A stretch of DNA of 64,000 bases from Lumbricus terrestris (taxonomy: Eukaryota; Annelida; Clitellata; Crassiclitellata; Lumbricidae). The stretch's first letter is position 1, and the number at the start of each line of letters is the position of its first letter. The DNA lies in contig OX457043.1 in NCBI GenBank assembly GCA_949752735.1, positions 37,322,605-37,386,604 of the forward strand. Reading direction: 5' to 3'. Positions 47,591 to 58,811 of this stretch are shown here, one piece after another. Below the pieces are notes generated by a model. It did not search any database. It saw only the letters and a program-made list of their open reading frames with translations, and had not been told where the DNA came from. Made by a program: the position numbers and the translations under genes.

Positions 47591-48218
47591 AGCAGTTCTC
47601 TTTGAAACCGAGCCCCTTTAGTGAAGGTTTTAACATGCTGAGTAACAAGAGAAATCTTGTGATTTCTAAGGGTGACTGACAGCCAGTCTGGAGAGACCCC
47701 TAGCAGAGTCATTCTTACTTGAGCCACCTCTAACGGTTACTGGGAGGACAAAAGAAATCCAACAACCTTTAGTGGTAACTATTTACTGGTTTACCAGTCT
47801 CGAACGACCCTTAGTGGTGATGTTCTGTTCGGTGTTATGTTAGCACTCATCTTCCCCTTCCGCTTTCACTCCACCTTGCCAGAAAAGTCGTTAACAAATG
47901 AAATTAATATTTTGATTGTTTTCTTGAGCAGTTTATAGGTACAGACATTCTGCAAATAGGCATTTTATACTCGCCTAGAACACGTACTTCGTTAGAGCAT
48001 GTACCTTTGTGCAAAAAATGACAGTGGTATAATTGTTAGGGTGGTCAAAGCATAAAAATATTTTACCAAGATAAAAATGTTTTCCTACCTACATGCCCAT
48101 TTTTTTTAGCTCTGCTGCCGGAAACACACCATAATTTTTTGGGCCTTAGGCAATTTATTCCAGAAGCATGGACAGACTTCTATGTATGGAAGGCTAACCT
48201 TGCAACCAAGTCACTCTA

Positions 48219-49383
48219 CAGGGTGGGCCATAAAAAAGTAACCCCTTACGGTTTTTTGCCCATATCATGGCCAAAAGTCAGAATTTCGAAATGAAATTTT
48301 ACAGGCTTAAAGACAATTCATATCTACGCATGATGGCCAGATTTCATCAAAATATTTCAAACAGAACAAAAGATATATCACTTTTAGTGAGGCCACCCAA
48401 CGTTTTTTGACGATTCAAAAACGTGACACAACAAAAAGTTGCAAAAAACCAATTTAATTATTCTGGCCAATATCTTGGTCAGAAGTAAGAATATCAAAAT
48501 GAAATTTTACAGGCTTAAAGACAATTCATATCTACACATGATGGCCAGATTTCTTCAAAATATTTCAAACAGAACAAAAGTTACACCACATTCAGTGAGG
48601 TCACCACCGGTTTTTTTTTTACGATTCAGTAGGGTAACGCAACAAAAATAGAATTCTATTAAGTCTCATCTCAAATATTTGTTATCAAATAGCCTTGATT
48701 CTGCCAGATGATCATTATTATTACTATTTAAAAAAGAAACAGGGTACCAGCGTAGCTGCACGTCACTGAGAAGTCACTTAGCAAGATGGCAATAAAATTG
48801 GTAAATAAGGAATCTGTCAGATTAATCAACTGGTCCATCAAGAACTTTGCAAAGAGACTCAAAGAAGTTTTGGCACTGGTGGTGGGCACATTGAACACAA
48901 GTTGTGAAGCACTACCAAGTTCATATGACAACAGTTATTTGAGATGAGACTTAATAAAATCGTGTTTTTGTTACTTTTTGTTGCGTTTCACTTTTGAATC
49001 GTCAAAAAACGGTGGGTGGCCTCACTAAAAGTGGTATAACTTTTGTTCTGTTTGAAATATTTTGATGAAATCTGGCCATCATGTGTAAATATGAATTGTC
49101 TTTAAGCCTGTAAAATTTCATTTCGAAATTCTTACTTCTGGCCAAGATATTAGCAAAAAACCTAATTTTTTTTGCGTTTCGTTTTTGAATCGTCAAAAAA
49201 CGAGGGTTAGCCTCGCTAGAATTGATATAACTTTTGCTCTGTTTGAAATATTTTGATGAAATTTGACCATCATGTGTAAATATGAATTGTCTTTAAGCCT
49301 GTAAAATTTCATTTCGAAACTATTACTTCTGGCCATGATACGGGCAAAAAACCTTAGGGGTTACTTTTTTATGGCCCACCCTG
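48219..49383. mobile_element. Mariner-type element with long TIRs, copy 2
   Basis: CAGGGTGGGCCATAAAAAAGT…and inverse …GGCCCACCCTG, with TA at 48217-48218 and 49384-49385. It is homologous along its length to 22066-23235. On the plus strand near 48850-48910 a broken frame ends GTGGGHIEHKL then stop, resembling the GGHIEH-type C-terminus of mariner/Tc1-group transposases. Confidence 0.88.
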
Positions 49384-49906
49384 TACATTGCAGAGCAGAG
49401 AAATCAGAGACACAGAGCAGTTTTTGACAAGACAAATACGCATGAGCAACAAGTAACAGGAAGAATTCACAATATTTCTTCACAAGATGTATTCATGCAG
49501 GTAAAACAGACAGTTTTTATTTTGACAATTGGCAAGAACTAGAACTCTAGTTTATATAACAACAGAGTTATGAAAATTACAACATTACACATATCCCCCT
49601 TCAAAACACCACTAAATAGGATAACTCAAACTTCTGCTGTTCTGAAGTAAAATTAGTCAACACTTTTTGGCAGGATTTTAAAATGAATTCAGACTCAGAA
49701 TTAAGTCAGACTCACACTACTGAAATAAAAAGCATATGGTCAGCCTGCCTGCCGAAAAAAATTAAGGACACTTTCTTAGGAGAAAAGTAGAAATAGAAGC
49801 ACCGTTTGGTTTCTCTTTTGACAGATTTATACCAGGTTTCTTACATACTTTTAGAACAGCAATAAATTTCAGCATTTACCGGTAAATGATTAATATTGGT
49901 ACAAAC

Positions 49907-50068
49907 CATGATGTTAGGCAGAGTAGCATATCTTGGTTCATTAAGTCTAAGGTCAGCAGTAACAACAGCTGGCAGTTTGACCTTGATTGTCTCCAAGCCA
50001 CCATCTATCTCACGTGTCACTGTAAATGTTTCATCTGCTGTTTTTTCCAACTTTGAAGTAAATGTTGC
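49907..50068 (-). CDS. ETFB: ETFB internal exon with ETF-beta signature
   Basis: This 162-nt, phase 0-0 exon encodes 54 residues. It holds the ETF-beta family signature ([19 protein letters not shown]) and then [12 protein letters not shown]. It joins in frame to the exon at 62370-62432 (…DWPQ | ATFTSK…), as in the vertebrate protein. The acceptor is TTTTAG just before GCAACATTT and the donor is ATG|GTTTGT. The segment RYATLPNIM is the first half of the recognition loop by which ETF docks on its dehydrogenase partners, including the leucine equivalent to human Leu195. There is no frameshift or stop, so the gene looks functional here. An open frame that runs past the donor is only read-through into the intron. 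Confidence 0.97.
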
Positions 50069-50334
50069 CTAAAACAATTTATCAATCAAATAAATCCAAC
50101 AGCCTTTTAAAATGAAAAAAATGGGAAGGTGTGCCAGCACCTTTACTTGCTAGCATTGCCTGCTACTGTCAGATACAGTCAAGTGGGGTGTCATTTTTAT
50201 GCAGATGTTATCTGTTTGACAGTTTATTTTGCAATTCATCAGTCGGCTTACCGGAAGTTCCATTCGACATAGACAGTGCTTCTCAAGGTGGTCACTGACC
50301 AAGGCAATTTATGCGGGTGATCAATAATAACAGG

Positions 50335-51125
50335 CTGCTTGGCCCGTTTGATCTATTGGCATCGTTAGATACGGTCAACTGATGTGCTGATCGGATATCT
50401 ACTTGAGTTGACATGGCATCTGGTCAGCGGCGCTCTACTGACTCCGATCATACCTAAACGGACGTCGACAGATGACCGAGTTTCATCCTCTCTTCTTTTC
50501 CTTGTCTGCGGTGTTAGTCAGGGCTCTGTCTCTGTGCTAGGACCACTGCTGTTCCTGCACTACACGGCCGATGTTGGCAAGTTGGCTGTGAGCTTTTCAT
50601 CACATTTCTAGGTGATGACTCACAACTCTATACGTGGGCCACCCATCAACTGACGGACAGCAGCAGCAACGGATGGAGTTGGGCGTCGAGCGGATCACCG
50701 AATGGCTGTGCTCTAACAGACTCTGAACCCTGAGAAGACGGACTTCCAATGGTGTGTGACCAGTAGACGGTGTCCTCACCTTGCGAACTCAGTGTCTGTG
50801 GGTCTTCGATCAGACTGCAATGCGTGATCTCGCTGTCATTCTTGTACCCGACCTCTCCATGAAGTGTCAAGTGGCACAAACCGTTGGATGCTGCTTTCAT
50901 CAGCCATGCCTCTTGAGAAGCTGCCTTTCAGATACATGCCTTTCTTAGCGGCAAAAGTGGCCATTGCTGCCTTTGTCACCTCTCAGGTTGACCGGTGCAA
51001 ACGCTTGCTGGTCGGTGTGCCCAAGTATCTCCTGGATTGCCTGCAGTCCATCCTCTGCTGCTGCGTGGATGCTGTGCAGTCGGAGGAAGATTGACCACGT
51101 TATGCCACTACTCCGTGATGTCCTA
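50335..51125 (+). mobile_element. Decayed CR1/L2-like LINE RT
   Basis: Multiple frames carry LDTVN/VLIGYLLELTW, RQMTEFHPLFF, VLGPLLFLHYTADVGKLAV, GDDSQLYTWATHQ, CLSNRL, CKRLLVGVPKYLLDCLQSIL and KIDHVMPLLRDVL in order. Frameshifts abound. Confidence 0.75.
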
Positions 51126-51477
51126 CTAAGCCAACCCGAAATTTGTGCCAAAAAACTGAAAACAATGTGGGCCAAAAACGATAAATATGCACAAATTTTG
51201 CGCAAGTTAAAAAATTAAAAAGGTTCTTTTGTGCATGAATCAGTGTACCAAGGTATCTAACAGTGTTTTTGTTATTAAGTGTATATCTTTGGCAGCCTAG
51301 AAATTATATAATCAAGCAAAAAAATGCAGTTATAAAGTACTTATAATCATGAAATTAATATATTCAGACGATTGGAAAAAAATCTAATTTTGCAAAATCT
51401 ACACCCATCAAAATCTATCCTTATTACAAATACAATTTCAAGATGACATGTGCCTATAATTAATCACAAAGTTATAA

Positions 51478-51740
51478 TTATTATTATTATTATTATTAAT
51501 TAAATTTCTAATGCATGCAAAGTCAAACCGAAATGTGAATCTGAAGGGGTAGATAGTGGTTGAAATCCAAAGAGAAATAGTGAGTTTTGAGTCGCTTTTG
51601 ACGGAAGTGAATTTGAGCTTCCCGGTAGAGTAATGGGGGCTTGGTAGAGTAAAGGATAACACGCTGGCATAGAGAGTGAGAAGTAATGAGTTTGAGACCC
51701 CATTGGGCGGACATGCTTTGCAGGTTGCTATTAGCACTGC
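51478..51740 (-). mobile_element. Retroelement 3' end with (ATT)n tail, copy 2
   Basis: Related to 18640-18890 and in the same orientation. The segment just left (51240-51450) also resembles 35900-36130 (AATCTACACC(C/T)A, ATTACAAATACAA), another dispersed repeat. Confidence 0.55.
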
Positions 51741-51897
51741 TGTCTGAATAGTCTTCGCGGTAAGGCGACTGATACGGACTGAAGATGGGAACAGAACGTG
51801 ATGTGTTTCTTAATACAAGCGAAGGTCCCACAGACCACAACAAGTCAACTTTCACGTAAACTTTCTTCAGTTCCTCTTCAACCCACTTTATATACAT

Positions 51898-52230
51898 TGT
51901 TATGTGTTCAGAAGATTTTTGTGGGGATGGTTACAGAAGACTATGCTCCAGTGATTCCATGTGCTACTAGTCGTACTAGTGTTTGGCAGCAATCTGGATG
52001 TTTGACTGTATGTTGGAGTATGGGTGGATGGCTGCTTGACTGTGTGTGTGAGTATGGGTGGATGGATAATCAACTATGGCTGTGTGGATCTTGGGAGAGG
52101 ATTGGTGTGTCTATGGAAAATGTATATAAAGTGGGTTGAAGAGGAAATAAAGAGAGTTCACGTGAAAGTTGACTTGTTGTGGTCTGTGGGACCCTCGCTG
52201 AGCGAGATCTGGAGCAACGAATTTACAACA
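51898..52230 (+). mobile_element. Solo-type LTR with primer-binding site downstream
   Basis: The TATA-like ATGTATATAAAG (about 52119), then U5-like sequence ending …TTTACAACA, is followed after two bases by TGGGGGCTTGTCCGAAGG (52233-52250). This resembles the tRNA-Pro primer site (TGGGGGCTCGTCCGGGAT) with the usual 2-nt spacer. The left limit is inferred. An inverted partial copy of its 3' half lies at about 51815-51897. No gag or pol is recognised. Confidence 0.55.
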
Positions 52231-52336
52231 TATGGGGGCTTGTCCGAAGGATTTTTTTTTAACCGTCTACATGGAAGGACGACAACATGCGTCTACAGGA
52301 TCGTACGGACAATGCGGGAGATGATCGATGTTGCGA

Positions 52337-52640
52337 GCGTGGTCATCTCCATGGGTGAATGGGCAACAGAAACGGTGAAGGGATCGAGTGTGATCGTCTC
52401 CATGGGCGAATGGACAACAGAGACGGTCAAAGGATCGAACGTGGTCGTCTCCGTGGGCGAATGGATAACAGAGACGGTCAAAGGATCGAACGTGGTCGTC
52501 TCCGTGGGCGAATGGACAACAGAGACGGTCAAGGTATCGAGTGCGGTCGTCTCCATGGGCGAATGGACAACAGAGACGGTCAAGGGATCGAGCGTGGTCA
52601 TCTCCGTGGGCGAATGGACAACACAGACGGTCACACTGCA
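52337..52640 (+). repeat. 51-bp minisatellite, about six copies
   Basis: The unit is GACGGTCAA(A/G)GGATCGA then GTGGTCGTCTCC and GGGCGAATGGA-AACAGA. It begins soon after the LTR primer site. The period of 51 is a multiple of three, so frames on both strands stay open (for example a 17-residue ETVKGSNVVVSVGEWTT repeat in the frame 52024-52704). Confidence 0.93.
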
Positions 52641-52641
52641 G

Positions 52642-54012
52642 CAGCACCAGCAGTTTGGGATGTGTCTGGCAGGTAGGAAGCAGCCAGAGTGTCTATCACG
52701 GTAACATCCCAGATGAGGCATCGCTCAACGCGCCATGGGATCAGGGTAAGGTCGCCTGGTCTCCTACCATCCGTTCTCAAGAGGCCCAAGGGCTCCTTTG
52801 TAGACAGATAGCCGGCACGGATCAAGCTCTGAAAGATGATATTGCTCAGAGCTGCGTGTCTCGGCAAGCGACCCGGTCCCAACGCGCAGGAGTCCGTGAT
52901 GTCCATCTGCTAACACCACATGGGCACCCATATGGCCCGCAAAGTGGAACACCCAGCCGCAAACCTGCCACCACCCTGATCGACTCGTCGTCAAGCCTAA
53001 GCCCACAGCAAGTAATGGGGGGGCCAGCAGCCAGTCTCCCGCGTGTGGGGCTGATATGGCCTTAAGGCGTGCCTGATTTGTTAGATCGGGGAACCTGGCG
53101 TGTAGGCAAGAGACTACCCCGTTGATCCGAGGTTTGTCCCATGCTGATTGTTTATGGGTGAGACTCCACTCTGGGCACTTCATGGCACTAGCCTCTCACC
53201 ATCTGGTCGTCAGTGCCTCGTGTTGTTGGTCGGCTGAAGCTGCATCTCTCAACACGGTGGACTGGAGCAGATCGGTCCCTGCGGCTGAAGCCAGAAAGGC
53301 GGGTAGTGCCAGCGAGGTAACCGATCGGATTCCCAGTCCGCCCCCTTTGATGGGGAGTGAGGCCTGAAGCCATGCGTCATCCGATAGGGGGAGGTTGAGA
53401 ACCCTGCCCAGGCCAGATCGCAAGGCTCCATCATATTGCAATAGTCCCGGATGGTCAACACAAGGACAGCAGCGCAACGTATGGAGCAGCCTCTTGAGCG
53501 AATACCTCGGCAGAATGAGAGCATCATGCATGAAAATGTTTGATAGTTTCTCGATCATCCGCTTTAATTCGACCGTGCGACCTTCCAAGGTCTCTTCCAA
53601 CGCTCCTTGGGTCAACAGAGGCGCTCCCAAGAGTGAAGCATTCTGGGGATTGGTCCTTGTAAAGAGTTTCAGTGGGAGTTTATCCTCTGCGATGCTGGGA
53701 GAAGTTGAGATTATCTCGCATTTGGAGCGGTTGAGTTGCAAACCCAGATCTTTGCATTTAAACTCCAATTGTTCCATGTCCCCAGCCACCACGCTCGCCC
53801 TCCCTCCTAGGGTGAGGTCATCGAGGAAGCCATGAATAAGCGGTGACAACATCTGAGCCAAGATGGGTTGAAGGGGTAGACAAAACAGCAGAGGGCCAAG
53901 CGGATAGCCTTGTTGGGGTCCGACCTGCGACACAAGGATGAAAGCGCCATATTTAAGATTGGATGGTTCAGAATAGGCCAAAAAGCAGAAAGGAGCGAGT
54001 TCAGGAAGTATT
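52642..54012 (-). mobile_element. RLE-type LINE: RT, knuckle and endonuclease
   Basis: The minus-strand frame 53981-53196 is RT with VGPQQGYPLGPLLFCLPLQP and the catalytic HGFLDDLTLGG. Then comes DNA binding-like DKPRINGVV, a degenerate CCHC region with GRLPRHAALSNIIFQSLIRA, and finally the restriction-like endonuclease block KEPLGLLRTDGRRPGDLTLI/PWRVERCLIWDVTVIDT (PD..D-type core) at 52830-52660. The order RT-CCHC-RLE is that of R2/R4/Dong/NeSL-type elements. It is truncated at its 3' end by the minisatellite and abuts (ATT)n at 54015 on its 5' side. Confidence 0.85.
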
Positions 54013-54014
54013 TC

Positions 54015-54100
54015 ATTTATTATTATTATTATTATTATTATTATCTTCTTTTTTTTGCCCCGAGTTAATTAGGATTATTATCATTATTATTATTATTAAA
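54015..54100. repeat. (ATT)n microsatellites
   Basis: Two runs (54015-54045, 54075-54100) flank TTTTTTTTGCCCCGAG, a motif that recurs at 60957 and appears to be the 3' terminus of the RLE-LINE family. Confidence 0.9.
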
Positions 54101-54109
54101 CGTAACATG

Positions 54110-54380
54110 TTTTACAAGAACAGCACAAAAGTTCATTGTTCAGGAATTAACGGCCCTCATCACAGAACTGCGTGAAAGTGCCTCGAAATGCCACAGCGTT
54201 AATTCTTTGCATACAAATTGAGAGGCGTTGGAAAAGGTATGTGGTTTCGAGTGGGTTTCCAGTTACCACTGACAAACGCCAGCCAAGTTCAGTTAGAAAT
54301 TCAATGCCTGATCTGTTTATGGGACCAAATGTTTCAAAGGCAATAGGGATAAAATCATGTGTTGCGGGGAGGTAAACATA
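54110..54380 (-). mobile_element. RLE-type LINE C-terminal fragment
   Basis: On the minus strand: HDFIPIAFETFGPINRSGIE, FLTELGWRLSVVTGNPLETT, YLFQRLSICMQRINAVAF. This is the tail after the RLE catalytic core. Confidence 0.8.
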
Positions 54381-54385
54381 CTATA

Positions 54386-56347
54386 GGTGTCATTGCATAA
54401 TTACGTAACGCCGAAAACGACCGTTTTAGACCCACCCACCCGACCGTTTTAGACCCACCCACCCACCCTGTAACACTTCGTAACGTTGCCCTTGACCCAC
54501 CCACTATCCCCAGCATTACGTAACGATTGTTACAAAAAATCAGTTGAGATTTAAGTCTAGTATTGGCTTATAAATTATGAGCGCGTAATTATATAATTCA
54601 TATTTTCACAGTGAATTTAGTATAGCCTATGTGAATTATAGGCCAATTTGACAGTATAGGCTAGGTTTAAACTAGCCTATGCACAATGTTTTATTCCCAT
54701 AAACGACAGTCATGCGTGAACTTTAATTTTCTTAAATTATAGGCCTACCACAAAAATAAAATTTTAGACTGCTGAAAAGTGTCACGGACTAAATGGCTCA
54801 TTAACAATTAATCAAAATTAAGATGAACTAATTGTTTGCTTAGTCTGGGCACTTTGATAATTATTAATAGAAATATTGCCGAGTTTTGTTGAGCATTAAT
54901 TTTAAATGTTTGAGATCGTGTCCACTAAGTAAAACATGCTTCAAAGTGGTTCTTCAATGTCAGAGATCCAAGGACAAATAGACCTACCACGTTGTTCCTT
55001 TTGCATGGTAAAGCCAAAACTCTAATATCTTTGGTAAAGCTATCCAAACAATTCGAAGAGCGGTTTCCGGTATGTTCAAAATTTAATGGGAGAACAGATT
55101 TGACCTGGCATGTAACTGGTGTCCAACGTTCCCTCTAAGCTGCGCGGCCGCGCAGCCGCGCACCTCATTTGAAAATGCCGCGCAGCAGCTTCAAATTTCC
55201 GCGCACAAATTTTGGTAGGAAGTGCGTATAAGCTAAGGTTTTGCTTAATAATTAAGATTTAATTGACGCTCCAACCAATTTAGAGGGATCCTTGCTGATT
55301 CTTATCAGCTGCTGCCGTCATAGGCGGATGCTCCGGCTGGCAAGTTAATTAGTTCCAACAGGTGGAGCCCAAGAACCCCCAGTCCTAGGTGAGTGGAAAA
55401 TCCTAGAACGATACCGTATAATTATTGCAGGTCTGTCTGTCAAGCAGATTATCAGAGTCGGATTTGATACAGCGCAATATTTCTTATTGAGTGAAATTTG
55501 TAAGCTATGTCGAAACGTAAAGCGAATGAGAGTATACGAAACAGCTTTTTCAAAGAAAAAGTGTTCTTCAAAGTTTTAAAGCTGATTGACTTAGCGAGAT
55601 GGTAAAGACGGAGCTTCCAACGTCAGTAAAACACAGCCAACGAGACTTGGACTGGTAGTCAGTATCGACAGGATTAATGTTATCAACAATGGTCATCGCA
55701 GAAATATTGGAGGCAGAGAAATTTTAGCGCTGAACATTATTTTGATGCTAGATTAAAAACTACATGTAGCCTCCATCATATAGTCTCAGGTAGGTCTAGT
55801 TCAGTTTTGACTTGGTATTCGTCATCGCATCATTAAATATACTGAATATTTTCGCTTGCGATAAGTGCTAAAAGAATACGTGATTTCTGTGCAATAGGCC
55901 TAGATCATCTTTAATAGATAAAGGGACATTACTGCCGACGTGTAATTAGTGTAGTTAGGCCTATAGATTTTTCAAACACAAATTTAATGTTTCTGAAAAT
56001 ATGATGCTCATGCAGAAATTTGGGCTGCTCAACCAACCGTCAGCTCCGCGCACACAAGAAAAATATTAGAGGGAACGTTGCTGGTGTCTGCTGCCGGACC
56101 TTATTCAGATACATAGACCTACTTCGGTTAAGTTTTAAATCAATGTCGCGAAGTTTAGACTTTGACTACATCATGTCCGAAGTGTCATTTGAATCTTTCG
56201 ATGGTAATAATTCATTAATAATTTGTTTGTGGCGTTACGTAACATTCAGCTTCCCCCACCCACCCACCCATGTAACGTTTCGTAACGTTTTCAAGTGGGT
56301 GGGGTACCCACCCACCCTCGAGCGTTACGTAATTATGCAATGACCCC
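54386..56347. mobile_element. Inverted-repeat DNA element hosting a hAT insertion
   Basis: The ends GGTGTCATTGCATAATTACG and CGTAATTATGCAATGACCCC are inverse. ATA flanks both sides (54383-54385, 56348-56350), so a 2-3 bp TSD is likely. CGTAACG/CGTTACG and CCCACCCACC motifs recur in both subterminal regions. A hAT element is nested at 55124-56080. No transposase is visible and the superfamily is unknown. Confidence 0.75.
55124..56080. mobile_element. hAT-like element (957 bp)
   Basis: CAACGTTCCCTCTAA…TTAGAGGGAACGTTG ends; TSD CTGGTGTC at 55116-55123 and 56081-56088; subterminal CCGCGCA repeats. Confidence 0.9.
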
Positions 56348-56365
56348 ATATTATTATTATTATTA

Positions 56366-56768
56366 TCGAAATGCAAGTTTTAGTTTTCGATGTAGTTTTC
56401 ACAGATCAATTTAAGTTTTCTTAGAGCGGCCAGACCATGGCCCCGGGCAATCCAGACAAGGTGCGTTGAAGCATTGGATCGTGTCTGAGATGCTTTTGAA
56501 CAGATATCCTGTTTCACATAAATCTCCAGAGATCCTCGACAGCCGGCAACCAATCTCGGACACAAAAGGCAGGACCCTCGTTGTTGATGGGGCCCCATTA
56601 TTTCCACGACTAACGCGACGAAAAGGTATGTCCTTTGGAGGTCCAAATATTTCGCAAGTTTCCTTGTGGCAGCTTTCTCCGCCTCTCTCTCGGCTTCGGT
56701 TGCGTTTTCGAGAACGTACGAGGCAGCTACCGTGTCCACCACGGTCGCGTCTCAAATCAACGCACACT
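56366..56768 (-). mobile_element. RLE-type LINE C-terminal fragment
   Basis: Minus-strand frames, with a shift, read VDTVAASYVLENATEAEREA, RKLAKYLDLQRTYLFVALVV and EIMGPHQQ. (TAT)n lies on its 3' side (56349-56366) and TTACTATTATTA on its 5' side (from 56770). Confidence 0.8.
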
Positions 56769-56769
56769 C

Positions 56770-56872
56770 GTTACTATTATTACCCGTTATTATTATTTTT
56801 AGTAGCAGTAATAGTAGTAGTATTTTTAGTATTATTATTATCACCATTATTATTATTATAATCCTCTTAAAA
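56770..56872. repeat. (ATT)n-rich microsatellite block
   Basis: TATTATTATT runs mixed with TAGTAGTAGTA, lying between two RLE-LINE fragments. Confidence 0.9.
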
Positions 56873-56884
56873 TAGAGTACTACA

Positions 56885-57105
56885 GCCTTGTCGTGCCCAG
56901 GCATACGATGGTGTTGAATCGCTGTACTGTGACAGATATCTTCTGGAACAAGAAGAAGGTTTCTTGTGGGTCTTCTGTAACACGTGACAACCGTCGGCCG
57001 AGTTCTGTGATGAAGGCCAGGCCCTCCTGGTCCATAGGCCCCAGCGTTTCTAGCGCAACCGGAGTGAAACTGTATCTTGTCTGGAGTTCCGAGTATTTAA
57101 GCTTT
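56885..57105 (-). mobile_element. RLE-type LINE C-terminal fragment
   Basis: On the minus strand: YSFTPVALETLGPMDQEGLA, FITELGRRLSRVTEDPQET, FFLFQKISVTVQRFNT. Homologous to the fragments at 54110 and 61036. Confidence 0.8.
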
Positions 57106-57308
57106 TTCCTAGCAGCGGCTATTACAGTAGCAATTTTTAAAAGAGGGGAGAGGACCGACGTGGCTAATTATAGACCAATCTCTGTCCTGCCCTATTTTGC
57201 CAAAATCTTTGAAAAACTCATGTACAAAAGACTGAGTAATTTTCTTGAAAAAGCTAACATTACGGTATATATCCATCTCAACATGGATTCCAGGCTGGTC
57301 GTTCTCTA

Positions 57309-58811
57309 TATTTACCACTACTAAGTCATCATCATCATCAGTCCTCTTCGTGCAATTCTGCACATCAGTCAATGCAGCTCCTCCATTTCTCCCTGTCCAC
57401 CGCCAGTTGTGTCGCCTCGTCCCACGTCACGTCCATGCATTTCAAGTCTTCTCTGATGGTTTCCGGCCAGTTTTTCCTTGGTCTGCCTCTTCCTCGTCTG
57501 AGTCGTCTTCCCTCCGGAGTCCAGTTCATCACTTGTCTTGCTATCCTGGCTTCATCCATGCGGATCACATGATCCAGCCATTTCAGTCTTCTCTTTCTGA
57601 TGATGTTCGCCATGCTATGGCCATGGTCTCCTGTCCTGTTTTTTCCCTTACAGTGATGTTTTTAACCTTGTCTCGCCAGGAGACGCGCAGGATTTTTCTG
57701 AGCCATCTGTGGTGTGCCGCCTCTAGCCTCCTCCCGTTTGGAACCGTCATCGGCCACGTTTTCATTCCATACAGTAGTGTACTAACCACCACTGCCTCGT
57801 ACAATAGAATTTTGACCTTTATACTGCATCCACTCGTTTTCCAGATCTTTTCCAATCTTCCAAATGCTGCGTTTGCTCTTCCTATTCGCTTCCTTATTTC
57901 TTGATCACAGCTACTATCCGTGCTGATTGAGCTGCCGAGATAGCAAAATGTCTACCATATCTAGCTATTTGTTTTCTATCCTGATCTCTTTGGTTCCTTG
58001 CGGCCCCGGCATGGTGGGGATTTGCGGGGCAGCAGGAACGCGACAGACTGCAGGCCATATTGGACCGTTTGATCCGAATGAACTACCTTCCTGGGGACAA
58101 CCCTACATTCGAGTCTCTGTGTAGAACGGCGGATGGGAGGCTCTTCGCTGCCCTCCTACTTAATCCAGGACATGTATTAAACCCGCTCCTCCCACCATTG
58201 AGGCCCCAGCCTTATTCCATGAGGCCAAGACTACATGACCGAATCATTCCTAGGGCGGACAACCTTACGAGGAAATCATTTTTGACGAGGATGCTTTATC
58301 ATATTTAATGTAATACCATAATAAACTACAGTGCAGCATAAATTGTTGCATAAATTGTCGGTCATTAAAAGAACTTTTTTTTAATAAAAAATTTTATATT
58401 GGATTTGGACTTAGCATTTTAGGCCATTCTAAAACACTTTGACATTGCTGGATATAGAAATTATGTACGTTTGTCTATTATACTTTGTATGTACACCAAA
58501 ATGCGGATAGCAATTGGTATATTAAAGAATATTCTTATCTTATCTTATCTTATTTTCCTATCTTCATGATCGTTGTCTTTTCTGCATTTATGGTCAAACC
58601 CACTTTTGCTGCCTCTTCCTGAACTTTGGATGTTAGTGCCTTCATTCCATTCCATGTATTATCCAGCAGAGCAATATCATTGGCAAGTCTATATCTCTCA
58701 ATCTGCCTCCATTTATCCATCGCACTCCGGTGTCATTATCCTTTGTTGCTCTCTTCATCACCCAGTCTACCACCAGCGCAAAAATTAAAGGTGACAAGAC
58801 GCATCCCTACT
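57309..58811 (-). mobile_element. RTE-like LINE inserted in the plus-strand LINE
   Basis: The minus-strand pieces are 58811-58556 (NDIALLDNTWN, VGLTINAEKTTIMKIGK) and 57984-57320 (FCYLGSSISTDSSCDQE, LLYEAVVVSTLLYG, RRLKWLDHVIRMDEARIAR, RRGRGRPRKNWPETI). The 3' tail is (ATC)n at 57325-57340. Its TSD is CTACTAAGT. It is itself split by the LINE at 57985-58555. Confidence 0.85.
57985..58555 (+). mobile_element. Third-level LINE C-terminal insertion
   Basis: WWGFAGQQERDRLQAILDRL, NPTFESLCRTADGRLFAALL, NPGHVLNPLLPPL and a stop at about 58306, then AAAGAATATTCTTA and (TCTTA)n to 58555. It is the same family as 14866-16535. Near-identical TTTTC(C)TATC(T/C)T sequence on both sides suggests a TSD. 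Confidence 0.8.

Larger units (their letters stand above)
32403..49906 (-). other. ETFB intron (~17.5 kb), transposon-filled
   Basis: The interval is bounded by ATG|GT (donor) and AG|AAA (acceptor) of the two flanking ETFB exons. It contains LINE fragments in both orientations, a Helitron 3' end, hAT elements at 40647-42164, 44738-44903, 46359-47382 and 46766-46945, a TAA-flanked DNA transposon at 42232-45348, and a mariner-type element at 48219-49383. I see no other host exon within it. The stretches 32403-33180, 34800-35330, 35550-36250, 39260-40075, 45670-46350, 47600-48215 and 49384-49906 hold no gene I can recognise. Confidence 0.9.

Noticed and set aside
52024..52721. A 226-residue ORF with a 17-residue repeat, and rival ORFs in other frames and the opposite strand
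   Set aside because: A 51-bp repeat keeps any stop-free frame open on both strands; nothing favours one frame.
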